From NCBI GenBank assembly GCA_003133225.1, contig PKWL01000081.1:12641-70484 (forward strand): 57,844 nt of DNA, given 5' to 3'. The position numbers and the translations under genes were made by a program. The notes beneath the pieces are model-generated. The model worked only from the letters and a program-made list of their open reading frames with translations, was not told the DNA's origin and ran no database searches. Below, one piece after another: positions 24,813-33,892 of this stretch. Numbering within the stretch: the first letter of the stretch is position 1; every line of letters begins with the position of its first letter. Source of the DNA: Janthinobacterium sp. (GTDB lineage Bacteria > Pseudomonadota > Gammaproteobacteria > Burkholderiales > Burkholderiaceae_D).

Positions 24813-27557
24813 ATGTTTCCAAGCGATAGCCAAAGGCCGGACCCCGATACCTTGCTGGCCAAGGTTCAGGCCCAGGAAAGGAAGGCCGCGCGCGGCAAGT
24901 TGCGCATTTATTTCGGCGCTTCCGCCGGCGTTGGCAAAACGTACGCCATGCTGGCCGCCGCGCGCAAGCTGGCCGCCGACGGCCAGGCGGCACTCGTGGG
25001 CGTGATCGAAACGCATGGCCGCAGCGAGACGGCGGCCCTGCTTGACGGGCTGGATGTGCTGGCGCCCAAAGTGATTACCTACAAAGACAAGTCGCTAACG
25101 GAATTCGATCTCGACGCGGCCCTCGCGCGCCAGCCGAAGTTGATCTTGATGGACGAACTAGCGCATACGAATGCGCCCGGCTCACGCCACCCGAAACGGT
25201 GGCAAGACGTGGAGGAATTGCTCGACGCCGGCATCGACGTCTTCACCACCGTCAATGTCCAGCATCTGGAAAGCCTAAATGACGTGGTGGGCGGCATCAC
25301 CGGCATCCGGGTCGGCGAGACCGTGCCCGACACCGTGTTTGATGCGGCCGACGAAGTCGTGTTGGTCGATATCCCGGCCGATGAATTGTTGGCCCGGCTC
25401 AAGGGCGGCAAGGTCTACCACGGGCAGCAAGCCGAGCGCGCGGCGAAGAATTTTTTTCGCAAAGGCAATTTGATCGCGCTGCGCGAACTGGCGCTGCGGC
25501 GCACGGCTGACCGCATCGAAGACGATGTGCGCGCCTATCGCGTGGAAAAGTCGATCGGCGATATCTGGAAAACAGGCGCCGCACTGCTCGCCTGTGTTGG
25601 GACGCAGCCGGACGGCGACCATGTCGTGCGCAGCACGGCGCGCCTAGCCGGCCAGCTTGGCACAAGCTGGCATGCGATTTACGTTGAAACGCCGGCCTTG
25701 CAGCGCTTGCCGGCGGCACGCCGCGAACGGATTTTGGGAACCTTAAAACTGGCGCGCGACTTGGGCGCTACGACGGCAGTCTTGTCGGGCAACGACGCCG
25801 CCTTGACCACAGTCGAGTATGCGCGTAGCCACAACTTGTCGAAAATTATGCTGGGCCGGGGCCATCCGACCTGGCCATGGCGGTCTGCGCTCATGAAACG
25901 GATTGCCCACTTTGCGCCCGACATCGATTTGACGGAGATCGGCCGCGCCAAAACTGAGAGTGCGCCCGGGACGCCGCGCCCTGCGAGCGGCTACGGGGCT
26001 GGCTTATCCGTCGCGCGTAAAAAGGAACGGGCTTGGTCGTATTTCTGGGCCGCCGCCGCCAGCATTGCCACGGCGCTGGTGGCGACGCCCCTGTTGGCCT
26101 ATCTCGATTTAGCCAATATCGCAATGCTGTTCTTGTTGGTCGTGGTGCTGGTGGCGGTCCGCTTCGGGCGCGGACCGTCCGTGCTGGCAACCTGCGTGAG
26201 CGTGGCTTGTTTCGATTTTTTCTTTGTGCCACCGCGCTTCACGTTCGCCGTCTCCGATTTCCAGTATCTGGTGACCTTCGCCGTGATGCTAGCCGTTGGT
26301 TTGATCACAGGTCACCTGACGGCGAATTTGCGCTTCCAGGCGCGGGTCGCGTCCCACCGCGAGGCACGCTCGCGCGCTTTGTATGAATTCGCCCGCGAAC
26401 TGTCGGGTGCACTGCAGACCGAGCAAATCTTCGAGACCACGCGCACCTTCCTCCAGCGCGCCTTCCGCGCCAATGCCACCTTGCTTGTTCCCGACGGCGA
26501 TGGCCGCCTGCAGTTGCCGCAGGTGGGCGCAGCCGACATGGCTCCGAGCACGCTCGACACCGGCATCGCGCAGTGGGCCTTCGAGCACGCCGAAAGTGCG
26601 GGTCTGGGGACCGACACCTTGCCGGCTAGTCCCATTTTCTATTTGCCGCTGGTGGCGCCGATGCGCACCCGCGGCGTACTAGCGATCGAACCCAAACAGC
26701 AGCGCTGGATCCTGATTCCCGAGCAGCGACAGCAGCTTGACACCTTCGCCGCGCTGGCGGCGATCGCATTAGAACGGGTCCATTACATCGAAGTCGCGCA
26801 AGACGCGCTGGTCAACATGGAATCGGAACGGCTGCGCAACTCGCTCCTGGCGGCCCTGTCACACGATTTGCGTACGCCGTTGACCTCATTGGTCGGCTGG
26901 TCCGAATCGTTGAAAGGCTCCAAACCGGCCATGGCGCCGGCGCAACTGGAGATGGCGACGGCGTTGCACGAAGAGGCCTTGCGCATGAGCGCCCTGGTGT
27001 CCAATCTGCTCGACATGGCACGCATCCAGAGTGGCGAAGTCAAATTTAACCTGCAATGGCATATGCTGGAGGAAGTTCTCGGCAGTGCTCTGCGCGCGAG
27101 CGCTTCGCTGTTGAAGGACCATGCGGTGAGCACCGACTTGGCGCCCGACTTGCCTTTGGTGCGATTTGACGCCGTGCTAATTGAGCGCGTCTTGTGCAAC
27201 CTGCTGGAAAACGCCGCCAAATATACGCCGCCCGGATCGCACATCGGCATCACGGCCAAATTGCATGGGCTCTGGTGCAACGTGATGGTTTTTGACAATG
27301 GCCCGGGTCTGCCCCCTGGCCGCGAACGGGCCGTGTTCGAGAAATTCACGCGCGGCGAACACGAATCGGCCAAGCCCGGCGTGGGACTTGGCCTTGCCAT
27401 CTGCCGCGCGATTGTCGAGGCGCATGGTGGCAAGATCGAAGCTTGTCCATCGCCGGAAGGCGGCGCGGCCTTTGTGTTTTCCCTTCCACTGGGCACCCCG
27501 CCTGTCATGCCCGACTTGGACGAAGACTCTGAACGGATGGATATTACAGATGAATGA
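24813..27557 (+). CDS. kdpD: K+-sensing histidine kinase KdpD
   Basis: A 914-residue inner-membrane kinase. The N-terminal KdpD domain has Walker A GASAGVGKT (residues 35-43) and DELAHTNAPGSRHPKRWQD. A USP-like domain follows (about 255-380), then four membrane segments (~407-500), a GAF-like region, the HisKA helix with phospho-acceptor His684 (LLAALSHDLRTPLTSL), and a HATPase domain (NLLENAAKYTP, DNGPGLP, GVGLGLAICRAI). It senses K+ limitation or turgor and phosphorylates KdpE. It starts 23 bp after kdpC without a clear Shine-Dalgarno and overlaps kdpE by 8 bp. Confidence 0.97.
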   Translation: MFPSDSQRPDPDTLLAKVQAQERKAARGKLRIYFGASAGVGKTYAMLAAARKLAADGQAALVGVIETHGRSETAALLDGLDVLAPKVITYKDKSLTEFDLDAALARQPKLILMDELAHTNAPGSRHPKRWQDVEELLDAGIDVFTTVNVQHLESLNDVVGGITGIRVGETVPDTVFDAADEVVLVDIPADELLARLKGGKVYHGQQAERAAKNFFRKGNLIALRELALRRTADRIEDDVRAYRVEKSIGDIWKTGAALLACVGTQPDGDHVVRSTARLAGQLGTSWHAIYVETPALQRLPAARRERILGTLKLARDLGATTAVLSGNDAALTTVEYARSHNLSKIMLGRGHPTWPWRSALMKRIAHFAPDIDLTEIGRAKTESAPGTPRPASGYGAGLSVARKKERAWSYFWAAAASIATALVATPLLAYLDLANIAMLFLLVVVLVAVRFGRGPSVLATCVSVACFDFFFVPPRFTFAVSDFQYLVTFAVMLAVGLITGHLTANLRFQARVASHREARSRALYEFARELSGALQTEQIFETTRTFLQRAFRANATLLVPDGDGRLQLPQVGAADMAPSTLDTGIAQWAFEHAESAGLGTDTLPASPIFYLPLVAPMRTRGVLAIEPKQQRWILIPEQRQQLDTFAALAAIALERVHYIEVAQDALVNMESERLRNSLLAALSHDLRTPLTSLVGWSESLKGSKPAMAPAQLEMATALHEEALRMSALVSNLLDMARIQSGEVKFNLQWHMLEEVLGSALRASASLLKDHAVSTDLAPDLPLVRFDAVLIERVLCNLLENAAKYTPPGSHIGITAKLHGLWCNVMVFDNGPGLPPGRERAVFEKFTRGEHESAKPGVGLGLAICRAIVEAHGGKIEACPSPEGGAAFVFSLPLGTPPVMPDLDEDSERMDITDE

Positions 27558-28248
27558 TCCCGCTCCCATTGCATTGCTGGTGGAAGACGAGCCGCAAATC
27601 CGCCGTTTCGTGCGCACCGCGCTGGAAGACGAAGGCTGGCAAGTGGTGGAGGGTGGAACCATGAAGCGGGGCCTGATCGATGCCGGCACGCGTAGGCCGG
27701 ACTTGATCGTGCTCGACCTCGGTTTGCCCGACGGCGATGGCATCGATTTCATCGTCGACCTTCGCAAATGGTCGGCTGTGCCGGTGATCGTGCTGTCGGC
27801 GCGCGTTAGCGAGGCCGACAAAATCCGCGCTCTGGACGCCGGCGCGGACGATTACTTGACCAAACCTTTCGGCTTAGGCGAGTTGCTAGCGCGCGTGCGC
27901 GCCACCTTGCGCCGCCAGCGCCAACCCGACGCCGATATGGCCGGCTTGATCCATTTTGGCGACATCGCCGTCGACTTGAAGGCGCGTCGCGTCACCAAGG
28001 CTGGGCAAGGGGTTCACCTGACGCCGACCGAATACCGCTTACTGTCGGTGCTCGTTCTCAATGCCGGACGGGTGGTCACCAATCCGCAATTGTTGCAGGC
28101 GGTATGGGGCCCGTCGCAGCTGGAAAACGGCCACTACCTGCGCATCTATATGGGCCATTTGCGCCATAAACTGGAAGACGACCCGACCCAGCCACGCTAT
28201 TTGCTGACGGAAACGGCGGTCGGATACCGGATCGCGCCGTCGTTGTAA
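27550..28248 (+). CDS. kdpE: OmpR-type response regulator KdpE
   Basis: A 232-residue regulator. The receiver has acidic residues in VEDEPQIRRF, phosphoacceptor Asp56 in VLDLGLPDGDG and Lys in YLTKPFGLGEL. The winged-helix output domain has HLTPTEYRLLSVLVLNAGRV and the recognition region QLENGHYLRIYMGHLRHKLE. Phosphorylated KdpE activates kdpFABC; the boxes at 19831-19884 and the similar ones before the ACT-like genes are its likely targets. The ATG at 27550 overlaps the end of kdpD, the usual arrangement. Confidence 0.96.
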   Translation: MNDPAPIALLVEDEPQIRRFVRTALEDEGWQVVEGGTMKRGLIDAGTRRPDLIVLDLGLPDGDGIDFIVDLRKWSAVPVIVLSARVSEADKIRALDAGADDYLTKPFGLGELLARVRATLRRQRQPDADMAGLIHFGDIAVDLKARRVTKAGQGVHLTPTEYRLLSVLVLNAGRVVTNPQLLQAVWGPSQLENGHYLRIYMGHLRHKLEDDPTQPRYLLTETAVGYRIAPSL

Positions 28249-28424
28249 GCTGCCTATCTTTGATGGGGTGCCGAAATGGCGCCGACCAGGTGCCAGTGGC
28301 ACGCTCGCGGGAACGACAAATCGAGGCGGAGCACTAAAAAATTACCGGGAACGATGAAAAATTGGGGGCTGGGGCGCTTGACGCGAGCGCGTCGCCTCAG
28401 CTGCGCCGCAAGCGCTTCAAAAGC

Positions 28425-28459
28425 CGGAAACCGCGCCTTAAAAATTTCTGCGGTTTCCG
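28425..28459. terminator. Hairpin between convergent kdpE and acetate transporter gene
   Basis: CGGAAACCGC (28425-28434) pairs perfectly with GCGGTTTCCG (28450-28459) around a 15-nt A/T-rich loop. It sits between convergent genes, but no T-run follows on either strand, so a bidirectional terminator is only a possibility. Confidence 0.4.
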
Positions 28460-28486
28460 CACCGGATGCGGTGAATTTCAGGACAG

Positions 28487-29110
28487 TTAAGCGGAAAATG
28501 CCGGCGCTTGGTTCAAGCTAGGCCCGTTGGCTTGCGCTACGCTTGGGCTGCCGATTGGCAAGACGGGGTGCTGATAGACTTCGTTGATCAGTTCAGCTGC
28601 GGACAGGTAGAAGGCGAGGGCTGCCGTTAGCAAGCCACCGTAGCCGCCGAGTACGCCCAAGCTGCTCATTCCAAACAAATCCTTGCCAGCTAGCAAGAAG
28701 AACGTGATCCAAAGCGCGAGAAAAACAAACTGTAGTGCGCGCGGTGAGCGAAATGTGGCCAGCCACATGTAGAACGAGAAAAACCCCCACAACGCCAGAT
28801 ACCACCCAACGAACGCGGCCGGTACCTTGTCATGAAAAAAGCCCACGAATAAGGCGAAGGACCACCAGAACGCTCCGTACGCGGTAAATGCTGTGAAACC
28901 GAACGTGTTGCCCCTAGGTACTTCCATGGCGCCGGCGATCATCTGCGCTGTTCCGCCGAACGCGAAAGCGACGGCCAACACCATGGGGATGGAATCGCCC
29001 GTAAACCAGCCAACATTGATCATGCTCAACAGCCATGTCGTCAATGCGAATCCGGCCAAGCCAAGCGGAGCGGGATTGGGAAATTTAAATTGCGTACTTT
29101 TAGTGGTCAT
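28487..29110 (-). CDS. satP: Acetate/succinate uptake transporter (GPR1/FUN34/YaaH family)
   Basis: A 207-residue inner-membrane protein with six membrane segments. The family signature NPAPLGLAGFALTTWLLS stands near the N-terminus, followed by FGGTAQMIAGAMEVPRGNTFG and FTAYGAFWWSFAL. Members such as E. coli SatP are proton-coupled acetate/succinate channels. The C-terminal ~25 residues are a polar Pro/Ser-rich tail. AGGAGA lies ~8 bp before ATG 29110; an in-frame upstream start at 29224 has no support. It is a single gene. Confidence 0.92.
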   Translation of the reverse strand: MTTKSTQFKFPNPAPLGLAGFALTTWLLSMINVGWFTGDSIPMVLAVAFAFGGTAQMIAGAMEVPRGNTFGFTAFTAYGAFWWSFALFVGFFHDKVPAAFVGWYLALWGFFSFYMWLATFRSPRALQFVFLALWITFFLLAGKDLFGMSSLGVLGGYGGLLTAALAFYLSAAELINEVYQHPVLPIGSPSVAQANGPSLNQAPAFSA

Positions 29111-29978
29111 TGATTGTCTCCTGTTATGAAATTGAATTACTCCGGCAGAGCCGGGTATATTGCTGGGGCGCCTTGAAGGCACCGGTAGCGCCATGTAATA
29201 GAGCTTAGCAATGCAGACTGACATTCAACTTACGGACCTTTAAAAACTTCAAATTGTTGTGAAAGAGTGTTGTTGCCGACCGCATGTTGAAAAATACCGG
29301 AGCGCGGATTGCTTTGGTGGGATCGGCGCCATGCAAACATTGCTGCAAAGCATCGCTATGCTTGTGTTGAATCGTTACAGATTGAAGCAGAATCCGGCAT
29401 TGCCGCTCCGGGTTCTGGCGCCAGAGTCGCGATGGCTGCAGGGGGATCTCAAGAACTGCCAGCTGGTCGCAGCGGACGCGCGAGATTGGGGCTAGGCGGT
29501 CATCAGTGACTGCAAGGGCTCTGGCCTTCATTGCCAATCTGCGTCCGATGGCGGGAGGGGAGGGATGTTTTGCAAGTTGCCGTGAAGAGAAGCGACATTG
29601 GCGGACAGATTATTGGTTTGCCAGCCGCGCTTGGAAAAAAGCGGCGACTCAAGGGGCATTTCGCCCGTGCTCATTCACAGCAGTTGGCCGCCCTGGCGTC
29701 GCCTTTAGTTGTTAGTTCGGCCTACGCGCCAGTGGCGGCCGACCCGGATTACGCACCGTAATCGATGGAAACTCCAACGTTGATATTACGCAGTTATTTC
29801 AGTTGGCTCCAGAGGTACCATGGCGGTAAGAAAGTCTTGAATGAGGGAGGCGCGGACACGATGCTGGTAACGATGCAAATCGGGTTATTTTAATTGTCAA
29901 TGCGATGCGTTTTTTGCCAGGTGTCAGCCTTCATTTTGATTGTGGTACTTCCCACTAATGCATTTAGAGGAAAATATC
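29111..29978. other. Long intergenic region, no gene seen
   Basis: About 870 bp. A frame at 29531-29761 lacks a ribosome-binding site and any recognisable product. No repeats or clear hairpins stand out. Confidence 0.4.
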
Positions 29979-30260
29979 ATGCAAGAGTTAGTTGAGTTAA
30001 TCAAGGGGCTATTGAGTGTCGCAATCCTTACCAGGATAGGGCTGTTTGCTCTGGTGCTTTTTGTGGGCCTAAATATTCAACCAAGACAAGAAGGAAGCGC
30101 GAGCGGAAGTACCATACATAAAGACGACGTAAAAAAGAACGAACAATGTTTGGCAAGGGGCGCGGCAAGAGAGCCGACAAAGGAACACAAAGAAAATAAT
30201 GGATTTGTTGATCCTTGTTTTCCACCGAACGACAACGCATCGACTCAAAGTGAGCAATAG
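29979..30260 (+). CDS. Small single-span membrane protein of unknown function
   Basis: A 93-residue protein. A short amphipathic N-terminus (MQELVELIKGLLSVAIL) runs into one hydrophobic segment (IGLFALVLFVGLNI). A polar, Lys/Glu-rich C-terminal half with two cysteines follows (NEQCLARG, FVDPCFPP). AGAGGA lies 7 bp before ATG 29979. I recognise no family. It stands alone between gaps. Confidence 0.55.
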   Translation: MQELVELIKGLLSVAILTRIGLFALVLFVGLNIQPRQEGSASGSTIHKDDVKKNEQCLARGAAREPTKEHKENNGFVDPCFPPNDNASTQSEQ

Positions 30261-30619
30261 GAAATGTCGCTTTTTGCGTTCATCAGCAACTGTATACTGC
30301 GGCGCTCGAAGCAAAACCTGCCAACTCGAGCGCGTGCGCCAATTTGTCCATCGAGGAGGCCGCCTCTTCCGGCAAGCACTATTTTGTGTTTTTTGGACAG
30401 ACTCGGCGCGATTTAAAAACGGCTATTTTCAATACGGCAAGAAAGGTCCATCCTTCCACATGGAAGTGCCCGAGGGCGGCGTGACGCAAGGGCCAGGGCG
30501 AGCGGAATGGGGGTCACAGCCGTTTTGGCATTGCCTGTTTCAAACTTCCAACGGGAACGCGGACAAGCTCCCGCTGCGCCATTTGTAGTTCCCCCCACCA
30601 CGTCTATATCCCGAAGTTG
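30261..30619. other. Intergenic region, no gene seen
   Basis: About 360 bp with overlapping short frames on both strands, none with a supporting ribosome-binding site or recognisable product. Confidence 0.4.
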
Positions 30620-31249
30620 CTATCTTTCCCGCAAGCTGCTGGCCGCCTTCGCCAGTGCCGTGATGTGCTCCCAATCGCCGGCGAGGAGGGCAGCCTTTGG
30701 CGTTAGCCAGGAGCCGCCGACACAGGCCACGTTCTTGCAAGACAGAAATTGTGATGCGTTCTCTTGCGAGATGCCACCGGTCGGGCAGAAGGTCACGTCC
30801 GGCAACGGGCCGTAGAGCGCGTTTAGCATGCCGACGCCGCCCGCCGGCACCGCCGGAAACAGTTTCAGTTGCAGGAAGCCCTGTTCGCGCGCGGCCATCA
30901 CTTCGGATGGTGTCATCACGCCCGGCAACAGCGGCAGGCCGCTGCTCGCGGCGGCGGCTATCAGGGCCCGTGTCAATCCGGGCGAGACGCCGAAGACGGC
31001 GCCCGCGTCGCGCGCGGCGGCAAATTGTTCCGGCTGCGTCAAGGTGCCGACGCCAACGATGGCGCCCGGTACCTGTGCCATGGCGCGGATCGCTTCCAGC
31101 CCGTGCCGCGTGCGCAACGTGACTTCCAGCACACGGATACCGCCCGCCACCAGGGCCCGCGCCAGCGGCACAGCGTGCTCCGGATCGTCGATCGCGATCA
31201 CGGGAATCACGTTCGAGGTGCGCATAATTTCCAAGAGTGTCATGGTCAT
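30620..31249 (-). CDS. eda: 2-keto-3-deoxy-6-phosphogluconate aldolase (class I)
   Basis: A 209-residue TIM-barrel aldolase. Motifs in order are VIPVIAIDDPEHAVPLARAL, the catalytic Glu in LEVTLRTRHG, VGVGTLTQPEQF, SPGLTRALI, LPGVMTPSEVM, the Schiff-base Lys in LKLFPA and CPTGGISQEN. The family cleaves KDPG to pyruvate and glyceraldehyde-3-phosphate in the Entner-Doudoroff pathway. The usual partner edd is not adjacent. GAAGGA lies ~8 bp before ATG 31249. A related KDPGal or 2-keto-4-hydroxyglutarate activity cannot be excluded. Confidence 0.93.
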   Translation of the reverse strand: MTMTLLEIMRTSNVIPVIAIDDPEHAVPLARALVAGGIRVLEVTLRTRHGLEAIRAMAQVPGAIVGVGTLTQPEQFAAARDAGAVFGVSPGLTRALIAAAASSGLPLLPGVMTPSEVMAAREQGFLQLKLFPAVPAGGVGMLNALYGPLPDVTFCPTGGISQENASQFLSCKNVACVGGSWLTPKAALLAGDWEHITALAKAASSLRER

Positions 31250-31432
31250 ATCTTTTTTCCTTCTCAAGCGGTTTTCGGAGCGCGCCAGCGCCGGTGAACC
31301 AGGGCGCCGTCCATCGTCGCTCTGTCTCGCCATAGCGAGAATTTTACTTCGGTGGCGACGGCGGCAGCGCCTGCCACCGGTTTTGGCCAACCCATCTGGA
31401 CCGATGCCATCGGATGGAAAACAGCCTCTAGT

Positions 31433-31720
31433 TTAGAATTTGTGACGCAAACCGGCCATCAGCACGGCTTGCCCGGAACTCGACGACGGCGTTCCAATTT
31501 GCGAATCGCCAACCGAGGCGACCGCATTGATGATGGCGCCGCCACTGGCCAACGTTTGACCGCTTGCCCGCTGAAATCCTTGCAGAAGATAGAATGTCGT
31601 ACGCTTTGACCGCGAATAGGTTTGCGCCAGCGTGAGTCGATTGTACTTGGTTCCATCCGAAATGCCATTGGCGCTGGTATGGCTGAAACCGGCCACCACG
31701 TGCTGGCAAGACTCAATGCT
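31433..31720 (-). pseudogene. C-terminal remnant of a Burkholderiales trimeric porin
   Basis: The frame encodes about 90 residues: AGFSHTSANGISDGTKYNRL, LAQTYSRSKRTTFYLLQGFQR and the end AVLMAGLRHKF. The SKRT(T/D)xY strand and the terminal G(L/I)RHxF are hallmarks of the Omp32/Porin_4 family of Burkholderiales. The signal peptide and the first ~250 residues are absent upstream, so only the last strands survive. It lies between eda and the diguanylate cyclase gene. Confidence 0.7.
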
Positions 31721-31782
31721 TTGAATAGCTCTTTAGGGACAGGGAACTGCGGACGCCTGGTAGGGGGATGCGATTGCCATGT

Positions 31783-33351
31783 TCAACGTAGCGACGTGCT
31801 AACGCGGCCCTTGCCTAACGACTTCGCCATGTACATCGCATGGTCAGCATTCTTGAGTAAAATATCGACGTCTGTTGCCGAACGAGGATATCCGGCGATG
31901 CCGATGCTAGCTGATATATGCGCTTCAATTACGCCAAGCCGATAGGGTTCCGAGATGATCTCGATGAGTTTGCCGGCAAACGCGTTTGCATTTTCCAGGC
32001 TGGAATGAATTAAGGCAATTACGAACTCATCACCGCCGAGGCGCGCCGCAATATCCGATTTTCGGATTGCTCTTTTGAGGCGAACGGAAACGTCGCGCAG
32101 GAGCTGATCCCCGAGTGCGTGACCATGCGTGTCATTCACTGTCTTAAAGCCGTCCAAGTCGATATACAAAATGGCCAGCTCGGCACTGTTACGCTGGCAC
32201 AGCGCCAATTGCTGGGTAATCACAATGTGGAACAGCGCTCGATTCGCCAAACCCGTGAGCGCATCATGTTGCGCGTCATATTTGGCTTGATGCAAGGTCG
32301 TTGCGGCATCGAGCAATGCTTGGCGCAACTGGTTCGCTTCTCTAAAATGGAGAGGGGGAATGGTCGGCCTTTCACCAAAACCGAGTGCTACCGCTGATTG
32401 CGTTAGTGCGGTGATCGATCTGGTAATGCGCCCGCTCAAATACCAAGCTAGCGCCAATCCAATGGTCAAGGCGGAAATGGTTGCAAGGATCAACCAGGTC
32501 AGGGTTTGACGAAGCCCTGCCGTCAGTTCCCCTAAAGGCATCCCGATCACGACGGCCCAGCCTGTCACCGGTGATTTACTATAGACCGAAAGCACTGGAA
32601 TGCCCTCCAGAGTTTTGCTTTTAAAGCCGGCCTCGCCCGAGAGGCTCATGCGTTGCAACAAATCCGAACTCGCTTTCTTTCCAAGTAGTTTGTCGATGCC
32701 GTGCGTGCGCGCCACCAAGCTGCCACTATGGTCGACGATGGCAGCTCTCCAGCTGTTTGGTAATTTTTGCTCGGTCAACACGCTTGAAAGTTGGGCTGGC
32801 GCGATCGTCGCGGCCAAGGTATAGATCAGCGCCCCCTCACGCTTGACCGGCACCTCGATTGCAAAGATGGGATGATGCGTCACCGGGCCCAAAAAAAGGT
32901 TGGAAACAATCGGCTCTCCTGTTTCCAAAATGCGTTTGCGTAGCGATGGCTTGGCTAGCTTCGGCAGCGGAGTGCCAAATGGGACCCACGTAGAAAGGAG
33001 CAACTGCCCGCTTGGGTCGATGACGATGATGTTTTCAGCGTGTAAGTTGCGCAACTCTTCTGTGGCGCGCGCATGAAAACCGCGGAGGTCGCCACTGGTG
33101 AGGCGATGCGAGGTGCCCAAGGCCTGCAGTGCCGCCTGGGTACTCGCAAAGCCACGATCCACATTGGATATCATCGCGCGCGCCCGGCTAATGGCGTTAT
33201 TTGTTAGCTGAATTTGTTCATGCTCGTAAAAATTAAAAATCAAAAACGCAGACACGAGCACGACTGGTAATACGCATCCGATAACAAGCGAGGCAAGGCT
33301 CATGCGAATGCTTGGGGTGCGTACTTCGCTCAAATGTGGGTCTCGATCCAT
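31783..33351 (-). CDS. Membrane-bound sensor diguanylate cyclase
   Basis: A 522-residue protein. An N-terminal membrane segment (~17-40, LASLVIGCVLPVVLVSAFLI) is followed by a periplasmic Cache-like sensor (~45-290), a second membrane segment (~292-315), a short HAMP-like stretch and a GGDEF domain. The active site is RLGGDEF, and the I-site RxxD is present (RKSD five residues before it), so feedback inhibition by c-di-GMP is likely. DALTGLANRALF marks the domain start. No EAL domain is present. The product would raise c-di-GMP in response to an unknown periplasmic signal. It is monocistronic by spacing. Confidence 0.93.
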   Translation of the reverse strand: MDRDPHLSEVRTPSIRMSLASLVIGCVLPVVLVSAFLIFNFYEHEQIQLTNNAISRARAMISNVDRGFASTQAALQALGTSHRLTSGDLRGFHARATEELRNLHAENIIVIDPSGQLLLSTWVPFGTPLPKLAKPSLRKRILETGEPIVSNLFLGPVTHHPIFAIEVPVKREGALIYTLAATIAPAQLSSVLTEQKLPNSWRAAIVDHSGSLVARTHGIDKLLGKKASSDLLQRMSLSGEAGFKSKTLEGIPVLSVYSKSPVTGWAVVIGMPLGELTAGLRQTLTWLILATISALTIGLALAWYLSGRITRSITALTQSAVALGFGERPTIPPLHFREANQLRQALLDAATTLHQAKYDAQHDALTGLANRALFHIVITQQLALCQRNSAELAILYIDLDGFKTVNDTHGHALGDQLLRDVSVRLKRAIRKSDIAARLGGDEFVIALIHSSLENANAFAGKLIEIISEPYRLGVIEAHISASIGIAGYPRSATDVDILLKNADHAMYMAKSLGKGRVSTSLR

Positions 33352-33892
33352 GGCTGATGATTATAGGGGAACGTTGCTCCCGTATGCCTGCTATTTTCTG
33401 GATTTGCTGCAAGAACGCTTACGTTTAGCGTCGATAGCCGCTCTTTAGGAAGCATTGTGCCTTTTGCGCAGACGGGGTCGCCATGAAACGAGGAGGTGGG
33501 CGCCGCCCGCCGCCTCCATCCAGGCTTAAAGGGTGCTCGGCGGCTGCTTTGCCCTTGCAGCAGTATCTGACATGACATTGGGCATTGCCTGCGTAGCGAT
33601 TCTTGAGCTGGGCTGGCAAGGCCGGGAAGCACCGACCTTTTCTGGTGTAGGAACAATCCTACAAAAAGGCGCCGTCTCCTACCATGATATTCAGCCCTTG
33701 CTGATATTAATCAACCTTTCTTGTTGATATGCTTCAAACCTAGAAAATCTAATTGCTGCCATTTAGATCAATTCGCCGTCGTTTTTGACAGCCGAATCGA
33801 ACTGCGCCCAAAATGCACTTTCATGCAACGGGCGCCAGGGCACTCAGAATTTTTTTCACTTTTGATGTGAAACACCTAACGCCAGGAAAAGC
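33352..33892. other. Divergent intergenic region containing FNR-type boxes
   Basis: About 540 bp between the divergently transcribed cyclase and Fnr-family genes. It contains the two FNR-like boxes listed separately. No gene is supported. Confidence 0.5.
33701..33737. promoter_or_regulatory. Two FNR/Anr-type boxes
   Basis: CTGATATTAATCAA (33701-33714) and TTGATATGCTTCAA (33724-33737) each differ from TTGAT-N4-ATCAA by one base. Their centres are 23 bp apart, and they precede a gene for an Fnr-family regulator by ~155 bp. Autoregulation or control by another Fnr is plausible. Confidence 0.5.
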
